From positions 1 through 39,888 of the forward strand of contig JAISGO010000058.1 in the NCBI GenBank assembly GCA_031263025.1: a DNA stretch of 39,888 nt, read 5' to 3'. Made by a program: the position numbers and the translations under genes. How positions within the stretch are numbered: position 1 is the first letter of the stretch; each line of letters begins with the position of its first letter. This DNA is from Coriobacteriales bacterium (GTDB taxonomy: Bacteria > Actinomycetota > Coriobacteriia > Coriobacteriales > UBA8131). Under the pieces are notes generated by a model, which saw nothing but the letters and a program-made list of their open reading frames with translations, was not told where the DNA came from and did no database searches. This document shows positions 7,380-15,506 of this stretch, piece by piece.

Positions 7380-8606
7380 CTAGAGCCCCTGGTAGAGGGG
7401 ATGGGCCGCGAGCAGCTCCTGCACTTGGCCGCGCACCTGGTCGAGCGCGGCCGCATCGTCACGCTTGAAGATGGTGGCAGCGATCAGCTCGCCTACCTTA
7501 CGACAGTCCGCCTCGTCAAAGCCACGGGTGGTGACCCCGGCGGCACCGAAGCGCATCCCGCTGGCCACGAAAGGCGAACGGGTCTCATTGGGGATGGTGT
7601 TCTTGTTGGCACAGATGCCGACCGACTCCAAGAGCTCCTGAGCATCCTTGCCGCTGAGGTCGGCCGGGTTAAGGTCGACCAAGAAGAGGTGGTTATCAGT
7701 GCCGCCACTGACCAGGCGCAGGCCCCCGGCCGCGACCGTCTCGGCCATGGCCGCCGCGTTGGCCACGGTACGCACAGCATAGTCCTTGAACTCCGGCGTC
7801 AGGGCCTCGCCGAAAGCCACCGCCTTGCCGGCGATCACGTGCTCGAGCGGGCCGCCTTGCAGGCCGGGGAAGACCGCACTGTTGATCTTCTTGGCCAGGG
7901 CCTCGTCGTTAGTCAAGATAAAACCGCCACGCGGGCCGCGCAGGGTTTTGTGTGAGGTGCTGGTGACCACGTCGGCATAGGGGAAGGGCGAAGGGTGCAC
8001 GCCGCCAGCGATCAGGCCGGCGATATGGGCCATGTCCACCACCAAGTAAGCGCCCACATCATGGGCGATCTCGGCGAATGCCTTGAAGTCAATCAGGCGC
8101 GAATAGGCCGAAGCCCCGGCCACGATCACCTGGGGACGCTCGGCCTCGGCGATCTGGCGCACCACCGCCATGTCGATACGCTCGCTGTCTGGGTCGACGC
8201 CGTAGGAGACCGCCCGGTAGAGCTTACCCGAGACCGAGGCCTTGGCCCCGTGGGTGAGGTGGCCGCCGTGGTCGAGGCTCATTCCCATCAAGGTGTCGCC
8301 CGGCTGCATCAGGGCCTGGTAGACCGCCAGGTTGGCGCTGGCCCCGGAGTGGGGCTGGACGTTGGCGAACTCGCAACCATAAAGTTCACAGACCCGGTCG
8401 ATGGCCAGCTGCTCGGCCGCATCAACCGCCTCACAACCGCCGTAATAGCGCTTGCCCGGATAACCCTCGGCGTATTTATTGGTAAGCACGCTGCCAACAG
8501 CTTGTAGCACCGCAGGAGAGGTGTAGTTCTCTGAGGCGATCAGGCCGATACTGTGCCGTTCGCGCTCTAGCTCTTGTTGGATGATGTCAGTGATCTGCTG
8601 GTCCAT
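7380..8606 (-). CDS. glyA: Serine hydroxymethyltransferase
   Basis: This 408-residue PLP enzyme interconverts serine plus tetrahydrofolate and glycine plus 5,10-methylene-tetrahydrofolate. Signatures are [56 protein letters not shown], and [14 protein letters not shown] with the PLP lysine at K220. Length and motif order are normal for bacterial GlyA. An ATG start at 8606 follows a CAAAGGAGAG ribosome site. The gene heads a compact minus-strand group with a small membrane protein and a two-component pair. Confidence 0.97.
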   Translation of the reverse strand: MDQQITDIIQQELERERHSIGLIASENYTSPAVLQAVGSVLTNKYAEGYPGKRYYGGCEAVDAAEQLAIDRVCELYGCEFANVQPHSGASANLAVYQALMQPGDTLMGMSLDHGGHLTHGAKASVSGKLYRAVSYGVDPDSERIDMAVVRQIAEAERPQVIVAGASAYSRLIDFKAFAEIAHDVGAYLVVDMAHIAGLIAGGVHPSPFPYADVVTSTSHKTLRGPRGGFILTNDEALAKKINSAVFPGLQGGPLEHVIAGKAVAFGEALTPEFKDYAVRTVANAAAMAETVAAGGLRLVSGGTDNHLFLVDLNPADLSGKDAQELLESVGICANKNTIPNETRSPFVASGMRFGAAGVTTRGFDEADCRKVGELIAATIFKRDDAAALDQVRGQVQELLAAHPLYQGL

Positions 8607-8699
8607 TTCTCTCCTTTGGGGTTGGTTGCCTTGATTTTAGAACAACCGCAGAGGCGCAAGGCTGGTGACTGCGTCGGAAACGCTCAAAATTATCGTTTG

Positions 8700-8723
8700 G
8701 GGGACACTCTATAGGATGTCCCC
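8700..8723. repeat. GGGGACA...TGTCCCC palindrome, copy 1
   Basis: A 24-base near-perfect palindrome reads GGGGACACTCTA on the plus strand and continues TAGGATGTCCCC. It lies 32 bases after the hypA stop and before glyA on the minus strand. Four more copies occur in the window. It can form a stem of about ten pairs with a very small loop and has no following T tract. Confidence 0.8.
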
Positions 8724-8754
8724 AAGGCAAAACCGCCAGCGGGCTAGGTTGGCC

Positions 8755-9102
8755 TTATTCCTCAACCTCGATCGAATCAATATACATCTCGCGGCCGGCC
8801 AAAAGCTCGGTCGAAAGGCTGCCGCAGTGGGGACAGGTGATCTGGTAGGAGCGATGTTCGAACTCTGCCCCACAGTTAGCACAGCGCGAGCGCGGTTTGA
8901 CCGTGTCGATGGTCAGGCTGCCGCCGCTGAAAAGCGGCGAGTCCTCGCTTAAGACTTCAAAGGCGAACTGCATGGCGTCATCCATCACCGCCGCCATATC
9001 GCCGATGACCAAACGGATCGCTGTCACCTTCTTGGCCCCGTTTTGGCGGGCGGTCTGCTCGACTGTGTCGAGGACGGACTGCATTAGTGAGAACTCATGC
9101 AT
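8755..9102 (-). CDS. hypA: Hydrogenase/urease nickel incorporation protein HypA
   Basis: The 115-residue protein begins MHEFSLMQSVLDTVEQTA, which contains the N-terminal nickel-binding His2-Glu3 of HypA. It carries a zinc site of two CxxC pairs, RCANCGAEF and CPHCGS. It delivers nickel to the large subunit of [NiFe] hydrogenases together with HypB. No hypB, hypCDEF or hydrogenase subunit is seen nearby; instead the gene follows tatC by 19 bases. Because [NiFe] hydrogenases are folded, loaded and then exported by the Tat system, the pairing makes functional sense, though a shared operon is inferred from spacing only. Confidence 0.92.
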   Translation of the reverse strand: MHEFSLMQSVLDTVEQTARQNGAKKVTAIRLVIGDMAAVMDDAMQFAFEVLSEDSPLFSGGSLTIDTVKPRSRCANCGAEFEHRSYQITCPHCGSLSTELLAGREMYIDSIEVEE

Positions 9103-9121
9103 TCAAGTCACCGAAAATCCG

Positions 9122-9940
9122 CTATTTGGCACATTCCGCGTCTACAGCGGCCTCGGCCTCGGCACGCGCGGCGAGGTTTTTGATCCGCCGGGACAAGACC
9201 AACCGCGCAGCAGCAAGCGATGCCTCGTAGAGCGCGACCATCGCAAAGAACATCAAAAACATCGTCACCGGCGAGGCGTCCGGGGTCACCACCGCCGACA
9301 GCACCAGCAGGGCCACGTAGACGATGCGCCAACTATGGCGCAGCTTCTTGTAGGGCACGATCCCGAAGACGATCAGGTAGAAGACGACCAAGGGCAACTC
9401 GAAAGCGATCCCGAAGGCCACCTCGAAGAGCATGATCAGGTTGACGTAGTCGGGAGCATTGGCCATGATGTTGGCAAAGAGGACGGTCTGTCCCAGCATC
9501 CACTGGAAGGCCGGGCGCAGGATGACTAAGTAGCAAAAGACCATACCGAGGACGAAAAGGACGACCGCCACGAAGAAGGTCGGCACCACCCAGCGCTTCT
9601 CCCTGGGCTTTAAGGCCGGCAGAAAAAAGGCCATCAACTGCCAGATCCAGATCGGCGAAGTCGCCACCACCCCAAAGAGCAGGGAGACCTTGAACTGCAG
9701 GGAGAACCCGCCCAGCGGATTCAAGACGTTGAGGACATGGGTGAGGTCAGCGGTGGTGTTGATCGGCATGTTGGGGGCGATGAACTGGGCCACCGGCTTG
9801 ATCAAGAAGAGGATCAGGTAGGGGGCGAAGAAGTACAGCACCACGGTGGCGATGAGGAGCGCGATCACGATTACGAAGACGCGGTGGCGTAGTTCGTTGA
9901 GGTGGGTGAGGATGGAGACCTTCTGCCCGCTTTTAAGCAT
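9122..9940 (-). CDS. tatC: Twin-arginine translocase subunit TatC
   Basis: I start the protein at the ATG at 9940 (MLKSGQKVSILTHLNELRHRVF), 7 bases after GAGGAG and overlapping the tatB stop by 8 bases. The 272-residue product has six hydrophobic segments and the TatC signature regions LTHLNELRHR near the N-terminus, AFFLPALKPREKRWV and EVAFGIAFELPLVVF. It recognises twin-arginine signal peptides and forms the receptor core of the Tat pore with TatB. The C-terminal tail is Ala/Glu-rich. It sits between tatB and hypA in one minus-strand run. Confidence 0.96.
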   Translation of the reverse strand: MLKSGQKVSILTHLNELRHRVFVIVIALLIATVVLYFFAPYLILFLIKPVAQFIAPNMPINTTADLTHVLNVLNPLGGFSLQFKVSLLFGVVATSPIWIWQLMAFFLPALKPREKRWVVPTFFVAVVLFVLGMVFCYLVILRPAFQWMLGQTVLFANIMANAPDYVNLIMLFEVAFGIAFELPLVVFYLIVFGIVPYKKLRHSWRIVYVALLVLSAVVTPDASPVTMFLMFFAMVALYEASLAAARLVLSRRIKNLAARAEAEAAVDAECAK

Positions 9941-10499
9941 CGCCAGGCTCCTCACAGGCTCGTCCGGTACCTGGGGCCGCAGTCTCTGAGTCGGCACTGG
10001 CCGCCGCTACGGCCGGGGCTGGAGCAAGCGATGATCCTGCCTTGGCCTTGGCCGCTTCTGCCGCTTTCTGCGTGGCCACGGTCTTGATCTGTTTGATCTT
10101 CCCCGGCGCGGGGGCGGCGCTGGCCGCAGCCGGGGCGGCTGCAGCGGCCTGCTGCAGCGGGTGGGCGAGTGCGGAGACGGCCTGCTGGGCTTGGTCTTTG
10201 ACCGGTCTGAGCGGGTCTTTGATGGTTTGTACCGCGCCCAGTACCTGGTTGGCCTGGTCTTTGAGGTCCTTGAGGGGCTCCTGGATAGTCCTAAGCTCGC
10301 CTTGGATCGGCTTGATGATCTCCTGGGCCGGGTCGACCACTTCCTCTTGCAAGTCCTCGTTGATCTTGTCGCTGTACTTCTTGAGATAGCGCAAGCCGCG
10401 CCCGATCTGCCGAGCGATCTTGGGCAGCTTGTCCGGTCCGAAGATCAAGAAGCAGAATATTATGATGACAAGCAGCTCAAAGCCGCTGATACCGAACAC
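9933..10499 (-). CDS. tatB: Sec-independent translocase protein TatB
   Basis: A GTG start at 10499, with GGAG about 9 bases upstream, gives a 188-residue protein. It begins with the short membrane helix FGISGFELLVIIIFCFLIFGPDKLPKIARQIGRGL, matching the TatA/B pattern (FG...GP.KLP followed by an amphipathic helix). The long charged helix and the Ala/Pro/Lys-rich C-terminal tail, together with the Glu in the N-terminal FELLVI segment, favour TatB over TatA. It partners TatC, encoded downstream with overlap. No tatA is present in the window. A TATAAT -10 box lies about 32 bases upstream of the start. Confidence 0.88.
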   Translation of the reverse strand: MFGISGFELLVIIIFCFLIFGPDKLPKIARQIGRGLRYLKKYSDKINEDLQEEVVDPAQEIIKPIQGELRTIQEPLKDLKDQANQVLGAVQTIKDPLRPVKDQAQQAVSALAHPLQQAAAAAPAAASAAPAPGKIKQIKTVATQKAAEAAKAKAGSSLAPAPAVAAASADSETAAPGTGRACEEPGDA

Positions 10500-10530
10500 G
10501 CACTGGCTCCATTCGCTTTGCTAAAACATG

Positions 10531-10536
10531 ATTATA
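10531..10536 (-). promoter_or_regulatory. Candidate -10 box for the tatB-tatC-hypA run
   Basis: The minus strand has a consensus TATAAT at 10536-10531, giving a likely transcription start near 10524 and a 25-base leader before the tatB GTG. No clear -35 box is visible at the expected distance because that stretch is G/C-rich. Confidence 0.45.
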
Positions 10537-10587
10537 CCCTCAAAGCCCCCAGGCGCCCCAGGCCCGCCCCGTCCAGGCCAGGCGGCC

Positions 10588-10603
10588 CCTGGTAACGACC
10601 AGG
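10588..10603 (-). terminator. Hairpin downstream of nrdR
   Basis: The sequence CCTGGTAACGACCAGG forms a six-pair stem with a four-base loop, 20 bases past the nrdR stop, inside a very G/C-rich gap. Flanking GGCC/GGCC bases could extend it. There is no T run, so it could slow polymerase or act with Rho rather than being a standard intrinsic terminator. Confidence 0.35.
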
Positions 10604-10623
10604 CCACTCCCCGGCTACTGCCC

Positions 10624-11067
10624 CTACATTCCCTCCAGGGCCTGCTTGAACTCCCGGATTGACTTGAAATCCTTATAGACCGAGGCGAAACGGATATAGG
10701 CGACGTCGTCGATGTGGGCCAGGCGGTGCATCACCATATCGCCCAGGGTGTGCGAGCGCACTTGGTGCTGGGGCGAGCTTTGCAGCTCGGATTCGATGTC
10801 ATCGACCAGGGCCTCCAGAGTAGCTGGCGCGATGTCGCGCTTGGCGCAGGCAGTGACCAGGCCATGCATCAGCTTGTCGCGCTTGAAGACCTGGCTGGAG
10901 CCATCCGACTTGACCACCATCAGCGGCGTCTGTTGGATGGTCTCGTAGGTGGTAAAACGGTGCCCACAGTGCTCGCACTCGCGCCGGCGGCGAATCGCCG
11001 CGTCGTCGTTGGCCGCACGCGAATCGATTACTTTGACGTCTTCAGAACCACAGGAAGGGCAGCGCAT
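10624..11067 (-). CDS. nrdR: Transcriptional repressor NrdR
   Basis: This 147-residue protein has the N-terminal zinc ribbon [10 protein letters not shown]...[12 protein letters not shown] and an ATP-cone domain ([20 protein letters not shown] through [13 protein letters not shown]). NrdR senses ATP/dATP and represses ribonucleotide reductase genes at NrdR boxes. I choose the ATG at 11067 because family members begin MxCPxC, and GGGAG lies 10 bases upstream; the ATG at 11076 sits almost on the ribosome site. It is encoded just downstream of tRNA-Phe on the same strand and may share its transcript. No NrdR box or nrd gene is seen in the window. Confidence 0.95.
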   Translation of the reverse strand: MRCPSCGSEDVKVIDSRAANDDAAIRRRRECEHCGHRFTTYETIQQTPLMVVKSDGSSQVFKRDKLMHGLVTACAKRDIAPATLEALVDDIESELQSSPQHQVRSHTLGDMVMHRLAHIDDVAYIRFASVYKDFKSIREFKQALEGM

Positions 11068-11089
11068 CTTTGACATTCTCCCGAAGAGA

Positions 11090-11165
11090 TGGTGGTCAGG
11101 GGGGGACTTGAACCCTCGGCACGCGGATTTTCAGTCCACTGCTCTACCGACTGAGCTACCTGACC
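11090..11165 (-). tRNA. tRNA-Phe (GAA)
   Basis: The minus strand folds into a normal 76-base tRNA. The acceptor stem pairs GGTCAGG with CCTGACC, the D arm is AGCTCAGTCGGTAGAGC, the anticodon stem pairs GTGGA with TCCGC around the loop CTGAAAA (anticodon GAA, phenylalanine), and the T arm contains GGTTCAAGTCC. The 3' CCA is encoded (11092-11090). The A36-A37-A38 run in the loop is the recognition pattern for MiaA, which is also encoded in this window. Confidence 0.96.
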
Positions 11166-11186
11166 ACGCGGTTACAACTCTGCAGA

Positions 11187-11195
11187 ATTGTACCA
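11187..11195 (-). promoter_or_regulatory. Extended -10 promoter of tRNA-Phe
   Basis: The minus strand reads TGGTACAAT, an extended -10 element (TGnTACAAT). A transcript would start near 11180, about 15 bases before the tRNA 5' end, and could run on into nrdR. No good -35 box is seen. Confidence 0.5.
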
Positions 11196-11229
11196 TATTA
11201 GGGCCTAGCGCCGGCCAGGTCGGATTCTT

Positions 11230-11235
11230 TATAAT
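11230..11235 (+). promoter_or_regulatory. Candidate -10 box for leuS
   Basis: A consensus TATAAT lies 34 bases before the leuS ATG and would give a leader of about 28 bases. It is too short to hold a T-box riboswitch. The -35 region is not recognisable. Confidence 0.4.
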
Positions 11236-11269
11236 CAAAGGGGAGAATACGTACAGGAGATTTAAAATT

Positions 11270-13894
11270 ATGTACCCATATGACGCGCAGGCGATTGAGG
11301 CAAAATGGCAGGCTTTCTGGTCCACGCATCAGGTCAACGACCTGGAGAACGGCCCAGCGGCCGAGGATAAGCCCAAGTACTACGCTTTGGAGATGTTCCC
11401 CTACCCCTCCGGCGACCTGCACATGGGACACGTACGCAACTACACCATCGGCGACGTGATCAGCCGCTTCAAGCGCATGCAGGGCTACAACGTCCTCCAT
11501 CCGATCGGCTGGGACGCCTTTGGCCTACCCGCCGAGAACGCCGCCATCAAGCAGGGCTCGAGCCCCGCAGCCTGGACTTTCGCCAACATCGAGACCCAGA
11601 AGAAATCCCTGGCCCGGCTGGGCTTCTCCTACGACTGGGACCGTACCGTAGTGACGGCCGAGCCCGAGTACTACCGCTGGGGCCAGTGGATCTTCGAGCA
11701 GCTCTACAAGATGGGCCTGGCCGAGAAGCGCGAGTCGGCGGTCAACTGGTGCCCGGTCGACCAGACCGTGCTGGCCAACGAACAAGTCATCGACGGCAAA
11801 TGCTGGCGCTGCCACTCCGAAGTCGAGAAGCGCGACCTCTCCCAGTGGTTCTTCAAGATCACCGACTACGCCCAGGAGCTCTTGGACGACCTGGACAAGC
11901 TACCGGGCTGGCCGACCCGCGTCAAGCAGATGCAGGCCAACTGGATCGGACGCTCCGAGGGCGCCGAGGTCGACTTCAGGCTCTGTCGTGCCGGCGTCGG
12001 CGACCCGGAGGGGCACGTGGGGAGTGCGGCGGATGCGGACGATGCCCTGTCCAGTGAGGCAGAACGTACTATCACCGTCTTCACCACCCGCCCGGACACC
12101 CTCTTCGGCTGCAGCTTCTTCTTACTCGCACCGGAGAGCGCCCTTGCCGCCGAACTCACCGAGGGCACGCCTTATGCCGCCGGGGTGCAGGAGGTGATCG
12201 AGATCGCCAAGAGCGCCAGCGCAATCGAGCGCCAGGGCACCGAACGCGACAAGCACGGCGCCTTCACCGGCCGCTACGTGGTCAACCCGGTCAACCGGCG
12301 CAAGGTGCCCGTCTGGGTGGCCGACTACGTGCTGACCGACTACGGCACCGGCGCGGTGATGGCCGTGCCCTCCGGCGATGAGCGTGACTTCGCCTTCGCC
12401 CGCAAGTACGACCTGGAGATTCCACCAGTCGTCCTCGCCGAAGACGACCCGCTCTACTCTGAGTTAGCCTCTGAAGCCAGCCTCAAAGTCATGGACGTCC
12501 CCTGGGTCGAGGCCTTCGCCGGCAGCGGTAAGATGGTCCAGTCTGGGCCTTTCACCGGCCTCACCGGCGGCAAGAACTCCGAGGGCGCGAAAGCCGTGAT
12601 CGACTGGCTGGCCGAGCGCGGCCTGGGCCGTTCCAGCGTCAACTTCAAGCTGCGCGACTGGCTGATCTCCCGCCAACGCTACTGGGGCAACCCCATCCCG
12701 GTGATCTACTGCGACCACTGCGGTGAGGTGCTAGTGCCCGAGCAGGATCTGCCGGTCGTCCTACCCGATGACGTCGACGTGACCCGCGGACAGACCCTGA
12801 AGGACTCCCCTGCCTTCTATGAGGTGGCCTGCCCCAAATGTGGCAAGCCGGCCCACCGCGAGACCGACACCATGGACACCTTCACCTGCTCGAGCTGGTA
12901 TTACCTGCGCTACACCGACGTGCACAACGCTCAGCTGCCTTTTGCCAAGTCAGCAGTGGATAGTTGGCTCCCCGTCGACCAATACATCGGCGGCATCGAG
13001 CACGCCATCCTGCACCTGCTCTATAGCCGTTTCTTCACCAAAGCCCTGCGCGACGCCGGGCTCTTGAGCTTCGACGAGCCCTTCACTAACCTGCTCACCC
13101 AGGGCATGGTCAAACTCAAGGGCGAGACCATGTCCAAATCCAAGGGCAACGTGGTCGCCCCCGAAGACGTGATCGCCCGCTACGGTGCCGACACCCTGCG
13201 CAGCTACATCCTCTTTATGGCCCCACCGGACAAGGACCTGGAGTGGAACAACGACGGCCTCGAGGGCATCTCCCGCTTCTTACACAAGGTCTGGAAGCAG
13301 GTCTACAACCTCACCGCCGAGCCGCAAAACGACAGCCCAGACTCTAAGCCTGCGGCGCAAGCGGCAGCCAACGGCGCTGACCCACAGTCGCCCGCCGACC
13401 GCGAGCTCGAGCACCAGTGCCACCGGGTGATCAAGAAGGTCACCGCTGACATCGAGCGCTTTAACTTCAACACCGCGATCAGCGCCCTGATGGAGCTGAC
13501 CAACAGTATCGCCAGCTACCTTAAGCTGCCTGAAGGCCAGCGCGACCCTGAGCTGGAGCGTTTTGCCGCTTTCTGCTTGACTTTGATGATCAGCCCGATG
13601 GCGCCGCACATGGCCGAGGAGATGTGGCACTCCGCGCTGGGCGCTGACCCAGAGGAAAGCATCGTGCACGCCCCCTGGCCGGCCTATGACCCGGACAAGG
13701 CCGAGGCCGACCAAGTCGAGATCGCCATCCAGCTGAACGGTAAGATCAAGGCCCGCATCATGGTCGCCGCCGACCTCCCCGACGCCGATGCCGAGACAGC
13801 CGCCAAGGAGACCTTGTCCACCCAGCTCGAGGGCAAGACCCTCCGCAAGGTCATCGTCGTCCCCGGCCGCCTGGTCAACGTCATCGCCAACTAG
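11270..13894 (+). CDS. leuS: Leucyl-tRNA synthetase
   Basis: The 874-residue class Ia synthetase starts at the ATG at 11270 ([17 protein letters not shown]) after an AGGAGA ribosome site; the open frame extends upstream but that part overlaps the tRNA and nrdR. HMGH is at residues 51-54, the CP1 editing domain contains [20 protein letters not shown] follows, and the KMSKS-type loop TMSKSKGN is at about 620-627. It charges tRNA-Leu with leucine and proofreads mischarged products. Two low-conservation insertions are visible: about 30 residues just before the TTRPDT motif ([20 protein letters not shown]) and about 25 residues ([20 protein letters not shown]) before the anticodon-binding domain. 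The family does not require either. Confidence 0.98.
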   Translation: MYPYDAQAIEAKWQAFWSTHQVNDLENGPAAEDKPKYYALEMFPYPSGDLHMGHVRNYTIGDVISRFKRMQGYNVLHPIGWDAFGLPAENAAIKQGSSPAAWTFANIETQKKSLARLGFSYDWDRTVVTAEPEYYRWGQWIFEQLYKMGLAEKRESAVNWCPVDQTVLANEQVIDGKCWRCHSEVEKRDLSQWFFKITDYAQELLDDLDKLPGWPTRVKQMQANWIGRSEGAEVDFRLCRAGVGDPEGHVGSAADADDALSSEAERTITVFTTRPDTLFGCSFFLLAPESALAAELTEGTPYAAGVQEVIEIAKSASAIERQGTERDKHGAFTGRYVVNPVNRRKVPVWVADYVLTDYGTGAVMAVPSGDERDFAFARKYDLEIPPVVLAEDDPLYSELASEASLKVMDVPWVEAFAGSGKMVQSGPFTGLTGGKNSEGAKAVIDWLAERGLGRSSVNFKLRDWLISRQRYWGNPIPVIYCDHCGEVLVPEQDLPVVLPDDVDVTRGQTLKDSPAFYEVACPKCGKPAHRETDTMDTFTCSSWYYLRYTDVHNAQLPFAKSAVDSWLPVDQYIGGIEHAILHLLYSRFFTKALRDAGLLSFDEPFTNLLTQGMVKLKGETMSKSKGNVVAPEDVIARYGADTLRSYILFMAPPDKDLEWNNDGLEGISRFLHKVWKQVYNLTAEPQNDSPDSKPAAQAAANGADPQSPADRELEHQCHRVIKKVTADIERFNFNTAISALMELTNSIASYLKLPEGQRDPELERFAAFCLTLMISPMAPHMAEEMWHSALGADPEESIVHAPWPAYDPDKAEADQVEIAIQLNGKIKARIMVAADLPDADAETAAKETLSTQLEGKTLRKVIVVPGRLVNVIAN

Positions 13895-13910
13895 GGATTC
13901 ATTCTTTATC

Positions 13911-13934
13911 GGGGACACCTTATAAGGCGCTCCC
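13911..13934. repeat. GGGGACA...TGTCCCC-type palindrome, copy 2 (degenerate)
   Basis: GGGGACACCTTA continues TAAGGCGCTCCC. The inner CCTTATAAGG is perfectly symmetrical and the outer bases are partly mismatched. It lies 17 bases after the leuS stop, the same relative place as the other copies. Confidence 0.75.
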
Positions 13935-13966
13935 GTTGTCTGCACCGCCGCTAGGGGGGGATAGGA

Positions 13967-14284
13967 ATGTTTAAAAGAGCCAAAAACAAAGTTGCTGAAA
14001 AACGAGAGCACAACCGACGTAAACGTGAAGAGCGTGCGCGAATCGCTAAAGATCAGGCTGAAGAGGAAGCCCGGCTCGAGCGCGAACGAATCCAGGCAGA
14101 AAAAGATGCGCTTATGGCTTTAAACGGAAAGGAGTTACTGGTCGAAGTGATTATGACACTTCGTGAAAACGGTAACCATTTGGCTGAAATAGAACATAAT
14201 CAAAACGATTTAGGTGAATTGCTTTACGACGTTAAAACAAGCCTTGATACGCTTGAAAGTTATGTCTCTGATCTGCGAGCATAG
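13967..14284 (+). CDS. Small charged coiled-coil protein, unknown function
   Basis: A 105-residue protein starts at an ATG with a strong G-rich ribosome site (GGGGGGATAGGA). Its N-terminal half is very rich in Lys, Arg and Glu (EKREHNRRKREERARIAKDQ) and should form one long helix. The second half (ELLVEVIMTLRENGNHLAEIE...LGELLYDVKTSLDTLESYVSDL) has heptad-like leucines that suggest a coiled coil. Base composition is clearly lower in G+C than leuS, which suggests acquisition. I do not recognise a family. It stands alone between leuS and a RhuM-family gene. Confidence 0.65.
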   Translation: MFKRAKNKVAEKREHNRRKREERARIAKDQAEEEARLERERIQAEKDALMALNGKELLVEVIMTLRENGNHLAEIEHNQNDLGELLYDVKTSLDTLESYVSDLRA

Positions 14285-14317
14285 ACTGGCTATGGAAATC
14301 AGGCTTCTACAAAGGCA

Positions 14318-14326
14318 TGCTATAAT
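14318..14326 (+). promoter_or_regulatory. Extended -10 promoter before the RhuM-family gene
   Basis: TGCTATAAT is a good extended -10 element (TGnTATAAT). Transcription would begin near 14333, giving a leader of about 55 bases to the ATG at 14388. Confidence 0.5.
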
Positions 14327-14387
14327 GTGACCATGAGCGGTTCGGATGCACTCCGTTATTCTGGAACTGCTTAAAGTCAAAGGGCAT

Positions 14388-15425
14388 ATGGCTTTGCCTA
14401 ATCCGACACTGGTCATAAAGATGAAGGATATGCAGAATCAGGATCTCATACAATCCCATGGTTCCATCGAGATCTTCCAGACCGAGGATGGTTCGACTGA
14501 GATTGACGCGTTATTCCAGAATGAGAACGTCTGGTTGACTCAGGCGCAGATGAGTAAACTTTTCGAGCGCGAACGTTCGGTCATCACGAAACATATTAAG
14601 AATGCTATCGCAGAAGGTGAGATAGACGAAAAAAGCAATGTGCAAAGTTTGCACATTGCAAATTCCGACAAACCCGTCGCATTCTATAACCTCGACGTCA
14701 TCATCTCCGTGGGGTATCGCGTCAAGTCAATCCGCGGCGTGCAGTTCCGCCGTTGGGCGACCAGGATCCTGCACGAGTACATCCAAAAAGGCTTCGCGCT
14801 GAACGACGACCGGCTCAGGAACGGGAACGACTACGAGGTTTATTATTTCGATGAACTGCTTGAGCGGATCCAGGATATCCGCGCGTCCGAGCGGCGCTTC
14901 TACCAGAAGATCACCGACATCTTCGCCACCTCCATCGACTACGACAAGGACTCCAGGATCACTCAGGAGTTCTTCGCCACGGTGCAGAACAAGCTGCATT
15001 GGGCGATCAGCGGGCAGACCGCTGCCGAGATCGTCTACCATCGCGCTGATAGCAGTAAACCGAACATGGGGCTGACCTCCTGGCGCGGCAACAAAGTGCG
15101 CAAAGGCGACATCGACGTCGCGAAGAACTATCTGAGCGAACAGGAGCTGGTCGCGTTAAACGGCATCACCGAACAATATCTGGTGTTCGCGGAGACGCAG
15201 GCCAGGCAGCATGTCCCGATGCGGATGCAGGATTGGGTGGAGCGGCTGCATGCTATCCTGGGCATCAACGACAAGCAGATCCTGCAAGACGCCAGGAAGA
15301 TCTCGCGTGAACTAGCCATGCAAAAGGCACAAAGCGAGTACAAAGTCTTCTCAGAAAAGCGCGCTAAGACCGCTTTTGAGAGCGACTTCGACGAGTCAGT
15401 ACATCAGTTGGGCGAACGACCTTAG
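14388..15425 (+). CDS. RhuM-family protein (virulence RhuM, phage/island-associated)
   Basis: The 345-residue protein matches the RhuM pattern. It has IEIFQTEDGSTEIDALFQNENVWLTQAQMSKLFERERSVITKHIKN near the N-terminus, then DKPVAFYNLDVIISVGYRVKS, FRRWATRILHEYIQKGFALNDDRL and FYQKITDIFATSIDYDKDS. The N-terminal part looks like a DNA-binding helix-turn-helix module of the kind found in phage antirepressor-like proteins. The biochemical role of RhuM is not established, though members are common on islands and phages. The start is uncertain: 14346, 14388, 14421 and 14430 are all in frame, and I favour 14388, which follows AAAGGGC by 3-4 bases. The gene has its own extended -10 promoter and no operon partner. 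Confidence 0.85.
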   Translation: MALPNPTLVIKMKDMQNQDLIQSHGSIEIFQTEDGSTEIDALFQNENVWLTQAQMSKLFERERSVITKHIKNAIAEGEIDEKSNVQSLHIANSDKPVAFYNLDVIISVGYRVKSIRGVQFRRWATRILHEYIQKGFALNDDRLRNGNDYEVYYFDELLERIQDIRASERRFYQKITDIFATSIDYDKDSRITQEFFATVQNKLHWAISGQTAAEIVYHRADSSKPNMGLTSWRGNKVRKGDIDVAKNYLSEQELVALNGITEQYLVFAETQARQHVPMRMQDWVERLHAILGINDKQILQDARKISRELAMQKAQSEYKVFSEKRAKTAFESDFDESVHQLGERP

Positions 15426-15506
15426 GCTATTACGAGCGTGTAACACGCCTGGCCGATCCCCCTTGTCATATTCGTTTTTTAGCACACCAGGCTCATTTTA
15501 TCTGGT

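Noticed and set aside
11170-11269. A T-box or other riboswitch upstream of leuS
   Set aside because: The leader from the likely start point is only about 28 bases, and no T-box sequence is seen.
15436-15448. GCGTGTAACACGC after the RhuM gene considered as a terminator
   Set aside because: The loop would be a single base, and the nearest T run is about 25 bases away, so the hairpin is not convincing.
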